A stretch of 64,000 nt of DNA from NCBI GenBank assembly GCA_016342745.1, contig JAEINT010000013.1, positions 1 through 64,000 of the forward strand, in the 5' to 3' direction. The translations under genes were made by a program, and so were the position numbers. Origin of the DNA: Labilibaculum sp. Its GTDB lineage: Bacteria; Bacteroidota; Bacteroidia; Bacteroidales; Marinifilaceae. Positions 19,008 to 26,643 of this stretch are shown here, one piece after another (position 1 is the stretch's first letter; the number at the start of each line of letters is the position of its first letter). The notes below the pieces were generated by a model. It was given only the letters and a program-made list of their open reading frames with translations. It did not search any database and had not been told where the DNA came from.

Positions 19008-20081
19008 TTAATGCCCGTAATCCATTTTATCAATTTTTCCACCCATGAATCTTTTCTGAACAATGAAGTAAACAATAAGGAGTATAAAGCCAACAATTCC
19101 CCATCCAAAAGCAACGTTTAAGCCATATTCCGATGTGGCGGTGTTGTATATGGTTAAGGACTCGTTTACACTATTTGTAGAAGGTAAAATTACTGGAAAC
19201 ATAGATGCCAAGGAAGAAGTTATGCCGCCAAGAATAATTAGCGATGAACAGGTAAAGGCATAAACAGCTTTCTTGAATTTTTTAATGAAAAAAGTACCAA
19301 CTAATCCACTAAGGTAAATCATTGGGAAAATGATCAGAAGTGGATTATCCGTAAAGTTTGAAAATGGCTCTGGCTTAATAATATGCCAAATAGAAATTGA
19401 GAAAATTGTAAGTAGTAAAAGCGCAATGTTAAGCTTCAAAACTACCGACTTCAATTTTTCATTAATCGATGACTCAGTTTTCAAGATAACCCAATTGGCA
19501 CCATGAATGGATAAGGTAACAACGGCAATTATTCCAATAACAATTGTGAACCAGTCGATAACTCCCGGATGAATGCCTGCAGGGCTAAAACTGCTGTTCC
19601 ATAAGGGTAGGAAAAAGTAGTGAGCTTCGTAAGCTGAAACACCATTTTCAACACCGCCCAAATTTACTCCTCTAATAACATTTCCAAGTGCAATACCAAA
19701 AAACAGTGTTAGCAGTAAGCTCGAAACACCAAACGATTTATCCCAAATATCCTTCCACATTTGAAAGTTAAACTGACTTCTTAATTCTAAACCTATTGCT
19801 CTGAAAATAATAAACCACAGGACAATGATTAAAGGAAGATAAAAACCACTAAAAACAGAGGCGTAGAAGGTCGGGAAGGCCATAAAAAGCAATCCTCCGG
19901 CAGCTACCAGCCAAACTTCATTCGAGTCCCAGAAAAGCCCTGCGGCTTTTGCAATTACCTCTTTGTCTTTTTCTTTTTCAGCAAAAAACAAATGAATAAT
20001 TCCTGTTCCAAAATCGTAACCGTCCAATATGAAGAAGACAGCTAAAACAATAGCTATCATTGTGTACCAAAATAATTCCAT
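19008..20081 (-). CDS. cydB: Cytochrome bd ubiquinol oxidase subunit II
   Basis: 357 residues, close to the family's length. About eight or nine membrane segments, starting with MELFWYTMIAIVLAVFFILDGYDFGTG, whose LDGYDFG is the CydB signature, then GLFWDSNEVWLVAAGGLLFMAFP and FRAIGLELR. Together with CydA it forms the bd-type terminal quinol oxidase of the inner membrane, which reduces oxygen with high affinity without pumping protons. The ATG is 2 bases after the cydA stop, so the two are tightly coupled. Confidence 0.95.
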   Translation of the reverse strand: MELFWYTMIAIVLAVFFILDGYDFGTGIIHLFFAEKEKDKEVIAKAAGLFWDSNEVWLVAAGGLLFMAFPTFYASVFSGFYLPLIIVLWFIIFRAIGLELRSQFNFQMWKDIWDKSFGVSSLLLTLFFGIALGNVIRGVNLGGVENGVSAYEAHYFFLPLWNSSFSPAGIHPGVIDWFTIVIGIIAVVTLSIHGANWVILKTESSINEKLKSVVLKLNIALLLLTIFSISIWHIIKPEPFSNFTDNPLLIIFPMIYLSGLVGTFFIKKFKKAVYAFTCSSLIILGGITSSLASMFPVILPSTNSVNESLTIYNTATSEYGLNVAFGWGIVGFILLIVYFIVQKRFMGGKIDKMDYGH

Positions 20082-20083
20082 AA

Positions 20084-21415
20084 TTAATGTGTTTGAGTTT
20101 CCGGTCCTTTATGAATTGTTTTTCCAACCAAGACCAGGAACAGTAAGCCCAGTAGCATATATAAACCAACAAATCCCAATAGGGTAAATAAAGTATTTCC
20201 TGATGAAACGGTTGGAGAGATTCCATCAACGGTTTTTAATAGTCCATATACTAAATAGGGTTGTCGTCCTAGCTCGGCAACATACCATCCGGTCATGTTA
20301 GCAATATATGGAAATGGGAAAGCGAACATGATGCCCCAAAGCAATGTATTCATTGTATAGAGTTTTTTCCGCCATAAAAAGAATAGTGCCATGCCCATTA
20401 AACCAATAAAAATAGTCCCCAATCCTACCATAATATGATAGGAGTAGTAGAGAGCAGGAATATTATCGGGTAATTCTTCTTTTGTAAATTGATCCATTCC
20501 CGGAATCTGTTTGTTCCAATCCTGATAAGTTAAAAAGCTTAAGATGTTAGGAACGGCAATTTTGTTGTCTATCTTTTTCTCAACCATATTCGGCTGACCA
20601 ATAAGTACGATTTCGGCTCCTGCTTCTTCGGTTTCAAAAATCCCTTCCATGGCGGCAAAAGCAGCAGGCTGGTATTTGGCTACATTTTTAGCGTTCCAAT
20701 CTCCCGTTGGGACAGCCACAAGAATGCTCGAAACAAAGCCAAAAATAACTCCTGTCTTTAAAAATAGCTTTCCGTATTCCAGATTCTTATTTCGCAATAC
20801 ATAAAAAGCACCTATAGCGGCAACAACAAAGGATGAGGTTACAACAGATGCAAACTGATTGTGTAAGAAGGCAGGCATTAACCAAGGATTACTGAATAAA
20901 GCCGAGAAATTGGTTAATACGAATTTACCATTCTCTAAAATTTCGTAACCAACAGGATGTTGCATCCAGGCATTGGTCGCTAATATAAAGTAACCACTGG
21001 CCCAAGAACCTAAAAAGACTAAAAAGCCCGTTAAAAGATGCAGTTTTTGCCCCATTAGTTTTTCACCAAAAATGAAAAGGGCCAAAAAGGAAGATTCGAG
21101 AAAAAATGAAAACATACCTTCCATAGCCAAGGTTTGTCCGATAATTCCGCCAGTAAGTTCCGAGAATTTAGCCCAGTTGGTACCAAATTGAAATTCCATT
21201 GGAATTCCTGTTACAACGCCCATGGTAAAGTTAATGGCAAAAATCTTCATGAAGAATTTTGCCGCATTGTTAAACTTTTCAAGTTTAGTTCTTAAATATT
21301 TCCATTTAAAATAGACAATCATTAAAGATAGTCCCATTGTTAATTGTGGAAATATATAGTGAAATGTGATAGTAAATGCAAACTGCAATCTATCATAAAA
21401 TATCATGTCTTCCAT
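20084..21415 (-). CDS. cydA: Cytochrome bd ubiquinol oxidase subunit I
   Basis: 443 residues, at the short end for CydA, with a short Q-loop. Haem-ligand and proton-path residues sit at the same numbers as in E. coli or close to them: His19 (heme b595/d region), Glu99 and Glu107 (AMEGMFSFFLES), and His185 (PAFLHNQF, heme b558). The GWYVAELGRQPYLVYG motif is present, with Tyr where many homologues have Trp. CydA carries all three haems and the quinol site. Its promoter region holds a CRP/FNR-like site (21491-21506) and a 12-bp hairpin just before the ATG, both suited to oxygen-dependent control. Confidence 0.95.
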   Translation of the reverse strand: MEDMIFYDRLQFAFTITFHYIFPQLTMGLSLMIVYFKWKYLRTKLEKFNNAAKFFMKIFAINFTMGVVTGIPMEFQFGTNWAKFSELTGGIIGQTLAMEGMFSFFLESSFLALFIFGEKLMGQKLHLLTGFLVFLGSWASGYFILATNAWMQHPVGYEILENGKFVLTNFSALFSNPWLMPAFLHNQFASVVTSSFVVAAIGAFYVLRNKNLEYGKLFLKTGVIFGFVSSILVAVPTGDWNAKNVAKYQPAAFAAMEGIFETEEAGAEIVLIGQPNMVEKKIDNKIAVPNILSFLTYQDWNKQIPGMDQFTKEELPDNIPALYYSYHIMVGLGTIFIGLMGMALFFLWRKKLYTMNTLLWGIMFAFPFPYIANMTGWYVAELGRQPYLVYGLLKTVDGISPTVSSGNTLFTLLGFVGLYMLLGLLFLVLVGKTIHKGPETQTH

Positions 21416-21417
21416 AT

Positions 21418-21444
21418 TCTTATTTTTAAACGTTAAAAATAAGA
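21418..21444 (-). promoter_or_regulatory. Hairpin at cydA start
   Basis: TCTTATTTTTAA (21418-21429) and TTAAAAATAAGA (21433-21444) form a perfect 12-bp inverted repeat with a 3-base spacer, ending 2 bases before the cydA ATG. In RNA it would enclose the ribosome-binding area; in DNA it could be an operator. Confidence 0.5.
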
Positions 21445-21490
21445 GTTTTTATTCGTTTTCTTGTCAAAGAGAAATGATATTTTTTCTTTT

Positions 21491-21506
21491 TGTGAATTAT
21501 CTCTCA
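21491..21506 (-). promoter_or_regulatory. CRP/FNR-like site upstream of cydA
   Basis: TGTGAATTATCTCTCA fits the TGTGA-N6-TCACA consensus with one mismatch and lies 76-91 bases before the cydA ATG. A close match to the same consensus occurs at 22636-22651 upstream of the neighbouring PAS/DsrE genes, suggesting one regulator for the cluster. The remaining 21445-21673 shows no gene. Confidence 0.4.
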
Positions 21507-21673
21507 TGTGCATATTTCACTTAGGTTTTATTAAGAACGATAGTCCTTACTTCGTGTGAAATGTAATGGGTTGAAGTGAGGTTTATTAGCTTGAAAGCAA
21601 ACTTAATTGTATAGTGCATAATAAAATGATGATAATGTTAGTACCAAATTATAATGGAAGCTATTATAAAATA

Positions 21674-21712
21674 TTTAGCCCTAAATAATTTGTACGCTTA
21701 TTTAGGGCTAAA
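21674..21712 (-). terminator. Strong terminator hairpin
   Basis: TTTAGCCCTAAATAA (21674-21688) and TTATTTAGGGCTAAA (21698-21712) form a perfect 15-bp stem with a 9-base loop. On the minus strand it follows the DsrE-fragment gene by about 50 bases and is followed by TATTTTATAAT, so it ends that transcript before cydA. Confidence 0.75.
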
Positions 21713-21759
21713 CTACTATTCTTTTTGTGGAAAAATTATTTGTGTAGAACTCTTAACTT

Positions 21760-21945
21760 TTACAAAGTCAAAATCTTTTCATCTTTTTTGATGTAATCTG
21801 TTAATGGTTCCCCCATATATTTCACATCCAAACCAAGTTGTTCTAGAGTGTCGGTTACCCCATATCCATCGCTGCATGCAAGACAGGCTTCTATCGAAAC
21901 ACCTGCTTTTAGCATTTTGTATAAGGTTAAAGGAGTATGGGGCAT
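21760..21945 (-). CDS. Short DsrE-like protein (C-terminal half only)
   Basis: 61 residues that match the C-terminal half of DsrE/DsrF-like sulfur-relay proteins: MLKAGVSIEACLACSDGYGV, then LGLDVKYMGEPLTDYIK and KILTL. Full-length relatives are about 110-120 residues with an N-terminal Rossmann-like strand pair; here an in-frame stop lies four codons before the ATG, so the N-terminal half is missing. Two cysteines (CLAC) are kept at the place where the active cysteine of such proteins lies. It is probably transcribed with the PAS gene 82 bases upstream. It may be a decayed gene or a genuine short form. Confidence 0.55.
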   Translation of the reverse strand: MPHTPLTLYKMLKAGVSIEACLACSDGYGVTDTLEQLGLDVKYMGEPLTDYIKKDEKILTL

Positions 21946-22027
21946 TGTAATAAATTAAAGAGGAACACAATTTTTTGTATTCCTCTCTTCACTGATGTAA
22001 TTATTGTGGTGTAGTAGTTTTCTTAAT

Positions 22028-22531
22028 TTAAGTAGTATTTAAATGTTTATCCATCTTCTTTTTCATTGTCATTAAAGGTGTAATATCTTCTAAAATAATG
22101 ATGATATAATTTTCCTTTTTATAGGTAAACAATCGTGTTGAAAACTGTAAATCTTTATCTTCTTTTTTTCCGTCGTAATCGAAAAAAGGTTTGGTAATGT
22201 GTTCTCTGAAAATTGCTTCATTATTAACGTAAGAATGAAGAGCTGCTAATCTTAATTCACATGTGCGGCACATACTAGTGGTACCACATAGCTTCTGTTC
22301 TTCTATTTGATAAGCACATCCAATTACATCTCCACACTTTCGATACATTAAATTTTCATCTCTTTTATTAGAGAATATGCTTAGCATAGGATTGTTGTAC
22401 GCTCTTAACTTTAGATCCTTATCTAAAAGCATAATGCATGAGCTAATATTATTGAGAATTAAATTTAGAAATTCACTGTCTTCACTCAAGACACTAAAGC
22501 GCTCATTGGTATGTGTTAAGTCAGTTTGCAT
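22028..22531 (-). CDS. Cysteine-rich PAS-domain protein
   Basis: 167 residues making a single PAS domain (about 18-155; LNNISSCIMLLDKDLKLRAYN and the closing YIIIILEDITPL) with no output domain. An insertion carries five cysteines: Cys66 and Cys72 (KCGDVIGC), then Cys82, Cys88 and Cys91 (LCGTTSMCRTC). Such a CG-x4-C...CG-x4-C-x2-C pattern occurs in PAS modules of sensor proteins from anaerobes and could bind an iron-sulfur cluster, haem or zinc, or act as a thiol switch. It is soluble. Its placement between a DsrE-like fragment with cydAB and a CRP/FNR-like site suggests redox or oxygen sensing. How it would signal without an output domain is unknown. Confidence 0.75.
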   Translation of the reverse strand: MQTDLTHTNERFSVLSEDSEFLNLILNNISSCIMLLDKDLKLRAYNNPMLSIFSNKRDENLMYRKCGDVIGCAYQIEEQKLCGTTSMCRTCELRLAALHSYVNNEAIFREHITKPFFDYDGKKEDKDLQFSTRLFTYKKENYIIIILEDITPLMTMKKKMDKHLNTT

Positions 22532-22553
22532 TTTTTGTCAGCGAAATTATTTG

Positions 22554-22572
22554 ATTCAAATAGGATTTGAAT
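22554..22572 (-). promoter_or_regulatory. Inverted repeat before the PAS gene
   Basis: ATTCAAAT-AGG-ATTTGAAT is a perfect 8-bp inverted repeat 23 bases upstream of the PAS-gene ATG. It is a plausible operator. Confidence 0.4.
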
Positions 22573-22635
22573 TGTTTTATCTAATTTATGTAATTTTATG
22601 ATAATTTCAAAATATTATGGGAAGATAAAATCTAT

Positions 22636-22651
22636 TGTGATTTATTTCACA
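22636..22651 (-). promoter_or_regulatory. CRP/FNR-family binding site
   Basis: TGTGATTTATTTCACA is a perfect match to TGTGA-N6-TCACA, centred about 112 bases before the PAS-gene ATG, in the 361-base gap 22532-22892. Members of the CRP/FNR family, common in Bacteroidota, recognise such sites. Confidence 0.55.
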
Positions 22652-22742
22652 TAAAATCAAATTAGTGGTATTTATGTAAGAAAATAGAGTGGTTTTTTTT
22701 TGTTCACTCATTGGCTTAGTAGAGTTGGAGTGAAATGCTTTT

Positions 22743-22767
22743 GAGACAAATGTTTTTGTATTGTCTC
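22743..22767. repeat. Inverted repeat downstream of yeiH
   Basis: GAGACAA (22743-22749) and TTGTCTC (22761-22767) form a 7-bp stem about 125 bases past the yeiH-like stop. There is no T-run, so it is a weak candidate for a transcript end. The rest of the gap holds nothing else I can support. Confidence 0.3.
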
Positions 22768-22892
22768 GAATTACAAGTGAATTAGAAATCGGAGTCTTTG
22801 CTTGTAAAGTTTTAACATGATAAAGGAAGATTAATAGAATGTCATGGAAGGTGTTCCAGATGTAATTGCTTATTTAGTGTAATTCTTTTGAT

Positions 22893-23816
22893 CTAAAATT
22901 GCAAGAAATAGAGTGATGATCCTCCGATTATAATCCAAAGGATAATTCCCAATAAAAAAGTATTACCACCCGTTTCCTTGATTTCAGAAACAGAAATACT
23001 TGAACCGATAAATAGTAAAGCAATGACCATTCCTTTTTTGCCTAACCACTTTAAATGAGCAAAACCTTCTTGCCATTGAGGAAACAGATGAGCAACTATA
23101 ATTGCCAATACAAAGACTCCAATAAACCAAGGTATTTTTATTTTACCTGAGTCAGAGTTTTTATTGAAAATTGCGAATACAATTGAAACAGGAATGATCC
23201 AAAGTGCACGAGTTAATTTAACGGTAGTGGCAATTTCCAAAGCTTTCTCTCCATAGGCTGCTGATGCACCTACTACTGAGCTGGTATCGTGAATTGCGAT
23301 TGCAGACCAAAAGCCAAATATTTCCTGACTCATTTCAAAATAATGACCAATAATAGGAAATAGCATTAGTGCGAGCGAATTAAGAACAAAAACAACAGCC
23401 ATTGCGAACAAAACCTGTTTGTTTTTTGCATTAATTACTGGCGCGACTGCAGCTATTGCACTGCCACCGCATATGGCCGTTCCTGCAGCAATTAATATGG
23501 TGGTTGCTTTCTCAACCTTTAAAAGTTTACCTAATAGCAATCCAATATTAATGGTTGCAATTACAGACACTGCGGTAAAACCAAAACCTGATTTTGATGC
23601 TTCCACTACCATGCTTAGATTCATGCCAAAACCCATTAGTACAATGGAAGCTTGCAATACTGAAGATGTGTGTTTGGTAAACCGATTGGTTTTAATTCCA
23701 AACATGGAAAAGAAGAGTCCCGTAATTAAAGCAATCGCCGGTGAAAATCCTGGCACAAAGCAGAGAATAATCCCAATGAAGAATAGATAACTTGATTTTT
23801 TAGAGAATAGCTGCAT
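22893..23816 (-). CDS. yeiH: YeiH/PSE-family membrane transporter
   Basis: 307 residues with about ten membrane segments. The motifs ILMGFGMNLSMV, AAGTAICGGSAIAAVAPVI, WSAIAIHDTSSVVGASAAYG and LFIGSSISVSE are those of the YeiH (UPF0324, putative sulfate exporter) family of the inner membrane. In other bacteria it is paired with the LysR-type regulator YeiE or a CysB-like regulator. Here a LysR gene lies 81 bases upstream on the same strand. The substrate in this organism is not established; sulfite or sulfate export is the usual suggestion. Confidence 0.85.
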   Translation of the reverse strand: MQLFSKKSSYLFFIGIILCFVPGFSPAIALITGLFFSMFGIKTNRFTKHTSSVLQASIVLMGFGMNLSMVVEASKSGFGFTAVSVIATINIGLLLGKLLKVEKATTILIAAGTAICGGSAIAAVAPVINAKNKQVLFAMAVVFVLNSLALMLFPIIGHYFEMSQEIFGFWSAIAIHDTSSVVGASAAYGEKALEIATTVKLTRALWIIPVSIVFAIFNKNSDSGKIKIPWFIGVFVLAIIVAHLFPQWQEGFAHLKWLGKKGMVIALLFIGSSISVSEIKETGGNTFLLGIILWIIIGGSSLYFLQF

Positions 23817-23897
23817 TCGTTTTTGTTCTTTGTTTTGTAAAACAAAAATACAGTTAATTAATAGCTTGTGGAAATTGTAAAATGTTATTAATTATAG

Positions 23898-24785
23898 CTA
23901 AAAGTTATAGTGATTCAGAAAATCAATAAATAATCCAGGAATTTTTAATTCAGGTCCTTTACGCAATGCCATTCTTAATTTTCGATGAATATTCAATTCA
24001 CTAACGTTTAGTTTACAAAGACTTTTTAGCTTTATTTCTTTCTCAATCGACTTTTCTGAGATCAAGGCAATACCATCAAAATTACAAAGGAAATTTTTAA
24101 TGGCTTCGGTACTTCCCAAGTGAATTAGAATGTTTAATTTTTCCAGATCTATGTTTTGTTTGGCAAGGGCTTTCTGAATTACCTGAAGGCTTCCAGAGCC
24201 TTTTTCGCGAAGCACCAAAGGTATTTCCTGGATATCGCTTAATTTAATGTTTTTGCGTTTGGCATACACACTTTGTGTTCCTGTAACTACAACAATTTCA
24301 TCATCCAAAAAATCCATGTATTTGATGTTCGAATTGGATTTCTCATTTTCCACCAAAGCCAAATCAATTTCATTATCGAGTAGTTTTTGCTCCATCTCAA
24401 AAGAATTACCGTTGAATAAATCCAATTTTATTTTTGGATAACGCCTATGAAAAGATGCAATAACCGATGGAATAAGGTATTGAGAAATGGTTGAGCTGGC
24501 ACCAATCCGTAAAGAACCATTAAATGCCTCGCTTAATCTGCCCAGTTCGTATTCCAAATCACGGTATTGCTGTTTGATTTGTTTAAGGCTACGATACACC
24601 AATTTACCCGATTTGGTAAGATAAACCTTGTTTCCTTTTCGTTCGAAAAGAGCAGTTTCTAATTTGCTTTCTAACTCCTTAATGTGTTTGGTAACTGCAG
24701 GTTGGCTTATGAATAGTTCTTCGGCCGCTTTTGAGAAATTAAGGTTTTCTGCTACTGCAATAAATACTTCATCACGATAATCCAT
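23898..24785 (-). CDS. LysR-family regulator next to yeiH
   Basis: 295 residues. The N-terminal winged helix-turn-helix (about 1-60; VAENLNFSKAAEELFISQPAVTKHI written across it) is followed by a periplasmic-binding-protein-like effector domain (about 88-290; GSLRIGASSTISQYLIP). It resembles YeiE/CysB-like regulators that act on YeiH transporters. It starts 3 bases after the stop of the upstream methyltransferase gene, so it is likely in an operon with it and yeiH. No divergent target is present, which is unusual for LysR genes. Confidence 0.85.
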   Translation of the reverse strand: MDYRDEVFIAVAENLNFSKAAEELFISQPAVTKHIKELESKLETALFERKGNKVYLTKSGKLVYRSLKQIKQQYRDLEYELGRLSEAFNGSLRIGASSTISQYLIPSVIASFHRRYPKIKLDLFNGNSFEMEQKLLDNEIDLALVENEKSNSNIKYMDFLDDEIVVVTGTQSVYAKRKNIKLSDIQEIPLVLREKGSGSLQVIQKALAKQNIDLEKLNILIHLGSTEAIKNFLCNFDGIALISEKSIEKEIKLKSLCKLNVSELNIHRKLRMALRKGPELKIPGLFIDFLNHYNF

Positions 24786-24788
24786 ATT

Positions 24789-25412
24789 TTATCCAATTAG
24801 TTTTATTTTCAACCATTTCCAGGGAAATAACATTGATACATTCTGCTGGTAAATTTTGTACTCTTCTCCGTATTCGAGGACTAGTTTTTTTTCCTCCAGA
24901 TAGCAACCAACAATCAGGTAAATGCTGAATATTGCATTTACAATTAGTGCACTTATATCTATATTTCTTGACCAAATAAATAAAAAAGTTGCCGTATACC
25001 AAGGATGACGAATGATGCTGAGTATTCCTGCAGTGCTTAAATTTCCATCATCAGACATTGTTTTATGATGTTCTGATTGCTGAATCTGGCGAAAGCCTAA
25101 AAAGGATAATAAATCGTATGATTTCGAGCCTGCAAAAAACAGAAAAAAGCAGGTTAGTAAGATTAGTATACGGCCAATTTGAAAATATCCCGACCAGTCA
25201 AAAATCATTTCACTTTTTAATGAATAGGAAAACAAAATAAGTGGTAGAAATGTAATCAGAGAGAACAAATTGTAAAGTATCCGATAAGTTCGAAAGTGTT
25301 TACCCAATTTTGGTTCAATATATGCGAGAAAACGGTTGGAAATTAAACTGCTGTGAAAAATGCACCAGAGTACTAATAATAATGAGAGGAGAAGATATTG
25401 TGTTGAAATCAT
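24789..25412 (-). CDS. NnrU/isoprenylcysteine methyltransferase-like membrane protein
   Basis: 207 residues with five or six membrane segments. The C-terminal signature SIIRHPWYTATFLFIWSRNI, then LEEKKLVLEYGEEYKIYQQN and MLFP, is that of the ICMT/NnrU/PEMT group of integral membrane methyltransferases: RHPxY and EExxL near the SAM-binding cleft. The N-terminal half with WCIFHSSLIS also fits NnrU-like proteins. The substrate is not predictable. It is the first gene of a tight operon with the LysR regulator. Confidence 0.75.
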   Translation of the reverse strand: MISTQYLLLSLLLVLWCIFHSSLISNRFLAYIEPKLGKHFRTYRILYNLFSLITFLPLILFSYSLKSEMIFDWSGYFQIGRILILLTCFFLFFAGSKSYDLLSFLGFRQIQQSEHHKTMSDDGNLSTAGILSIIRHPWYTATFLFIWSRNIDISALIVNAIFSIYLIVGCYLEEKKLVLEYGEEYKIYQQNVSMLFPWKWLKIKLIG

Positions 25413-25418
25413 CAGGTA

Positions 25419-25464
25419 AAAGTAAGAAATAGATTCTGTTTGAAAGAGAACTATTTCTTACTTT
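25419..25464 (-). terminator. Long-stem hairpin between efflux and methyltransferase genes
   Basis: AAAGTAAGAAATAG (25419-25432) and CTATTTCTTACTTT (25451-25464) form a perfect 14-bp stem with an 18-base loop. On the minus strand it ends in CTTACTTTTACC. It lies 44 bases after the adaptor stop and 6 bases before the methyltransferase ATG, so it may terminate the efflux operon, or form a 5' leader structure of the methyltransferase gene. Confidence 0.5.
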
Positions 25465-25507
25465 CTAAATGATATACATCGGAAAAAGGTCTTTTTATCA
25501 ATTATCT

Positions 25508-26632
25508 CTAATTAAGGGAAATGTTGTAAGCTCCTTTAGTCAGAATCTTAGCTAGGTTTTGAGAACCTACAATTTCTGTAAATCCTTTAGATTCACTTCC
25601 AGTTTTTATTTTTTCTTTGCGCAGATAATAGTTTTCTTCATCACTTTTGTCAATTACAAAAACATATCGGTCGGGGCCTGATTTAAGAATTGCCTGACTC
25701 GGAAGTGCCTTTGCCTCTTTTTCATTTGTAATAATTTCAGCTTCGATAAACGAACCATTGTATAATTTCCCTTTTGCCTCTTCTTCAATTTTAGCCAAAC
25801 AGAGAATGGTTTTAGTTTTCGGATCGATTCCTTTTCCAATTGCACTTATATGTGCGGTATGTATTTTATCAGAATTACTTAAGGTTTTAAAATACATAAG
25901 CTGTCCTATTTTTAGCCGTTGAATATCCTTTTCGAATACCGAAATTTGAACTTGGAGCAGATTGGTATTCACAATTTCAAGTAAGGATTTTTGTTGTTCG
26001 GCGAATTCACCAAGAATCATATTGTAATTGGTAATAAACCCATCTATTGGAGCTGTTAATGAAAGAGATGAGTAAAAATTGCCTTCTTTTATTTTATTCG
26101 TATTGAGGTGAAGAATCTTTAATTTCAACTCTAAACTTTCATATTTTGCTTTTGCTGATTTGTAGGTGCTTTCAGAGGAGCTAAGGTTTTTCTTGGCGCC
26201 AATTTTTTCGTTGTACAGCGCTTTGTTTCTTTCGTAATCCGCCTTAATACTTGGAATTTGTGCTGAGATTTCCGCGAAATCTTGCTGAAGGGAAATCAAT
26301 TCATTGGATTCAATTTGACACAACACTTGACCTTTTTTCACATAATCACCAGTTGTGAAATGAATACTCTTTACAATACCTGAAATAGGTGTGCTTATAT
26401 TGGCAATTCCATTTGGAGGTGCTGAAATGGATCCGTTGCAGGAGATTAAGTCCTCAAAGCAATGCGTAGTCGCCCTGCCAATTTCCATTTTTTCGGCTAT
26501 GAATTGTTGCTTGGAAATCTGAATTAATTGTTCGCTCTCATTAATGATGGGATTAATGGGAGGTGTTTTTGGCTTGCATGCAAAAAAACACATTGTAAAT
26601 AGTATATTGGCGAGTAGGATATAGCTTTTCAT
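25508..26632 (-). CDS. RND efflux adaptor lipoprotein (CusB/CzcB-like)
   Basis: 374 residues. The N-terminus has a lipoprotein-type leader with Cys19 (CFFAC), then a HlyD-like layout: a barrel-sandwich half (about 75-110; SGIVKSIHFTTGDYVKKGQVLC), a coiled-coil hairpin (about 115-185), the second lipoyl half (SLTAPIDGFITNYNMILGEF) and a beta-barrel (about 225-310). It connects the inner-membrane pump to the outer-membrane channel in the periplasm. It starts 11 bases after the pump stop. It lacks the metal-binding His-rich N-terminus of some CzcB proteins, so metal choice cannot be read from it. Confidence 0.88.
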   Translation of the reverse strand: MKSYILLANILFTMCFFACKPKTPPINPIINESEQLIQISKQQFIAEKMEIGRATTHCFEDLISCNGSISAPPNGIANISTPISGIVKSIHFTTGDYVKKGQVLCQIESNELISLQQDFAEISAQIPSIKADYERNKALYNEKIGAKKNLSSSESTYKSAKAKYESLELKLKILHLNTNKIKEGNFYSSLSLTAPIDGFITNYNMILGEFAEQQKSLLEIVNTNLLQVQISVFEKDIQRLKIGQLMYFKTLSNSDKIHTAHISAIGKGIDPKTKTILCLAKIEEEAKGKLYNGSFIEAEIITNEKEAKALPSQAILKSGPDRYVFVIDKSDEENYYLRKEKIKTGSESKGFTEIVGSQNLAKILTKGAYNISLN

Positions 26633-26643
26633 GATATTAGGTT

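Noticed and set aside
18684-19121. A 145-residue reading frame on the + strand opposite the small membrane protein and the cydB end
   Set aside because: It is antisense to two well-supported coding regions and shows no family motif or signal; it mirrors their codon pattern.
21779-21970. A second minus-strand frame overlapping the DsrE fragment
   Set aside because: It uses a different frame of the same bases; only the 21760-21945 frame gives recognisable DsrE motifs. I also considered whether this frame is the lost N-terminal half joined by a frameshift, but its sequence does not resemble it.
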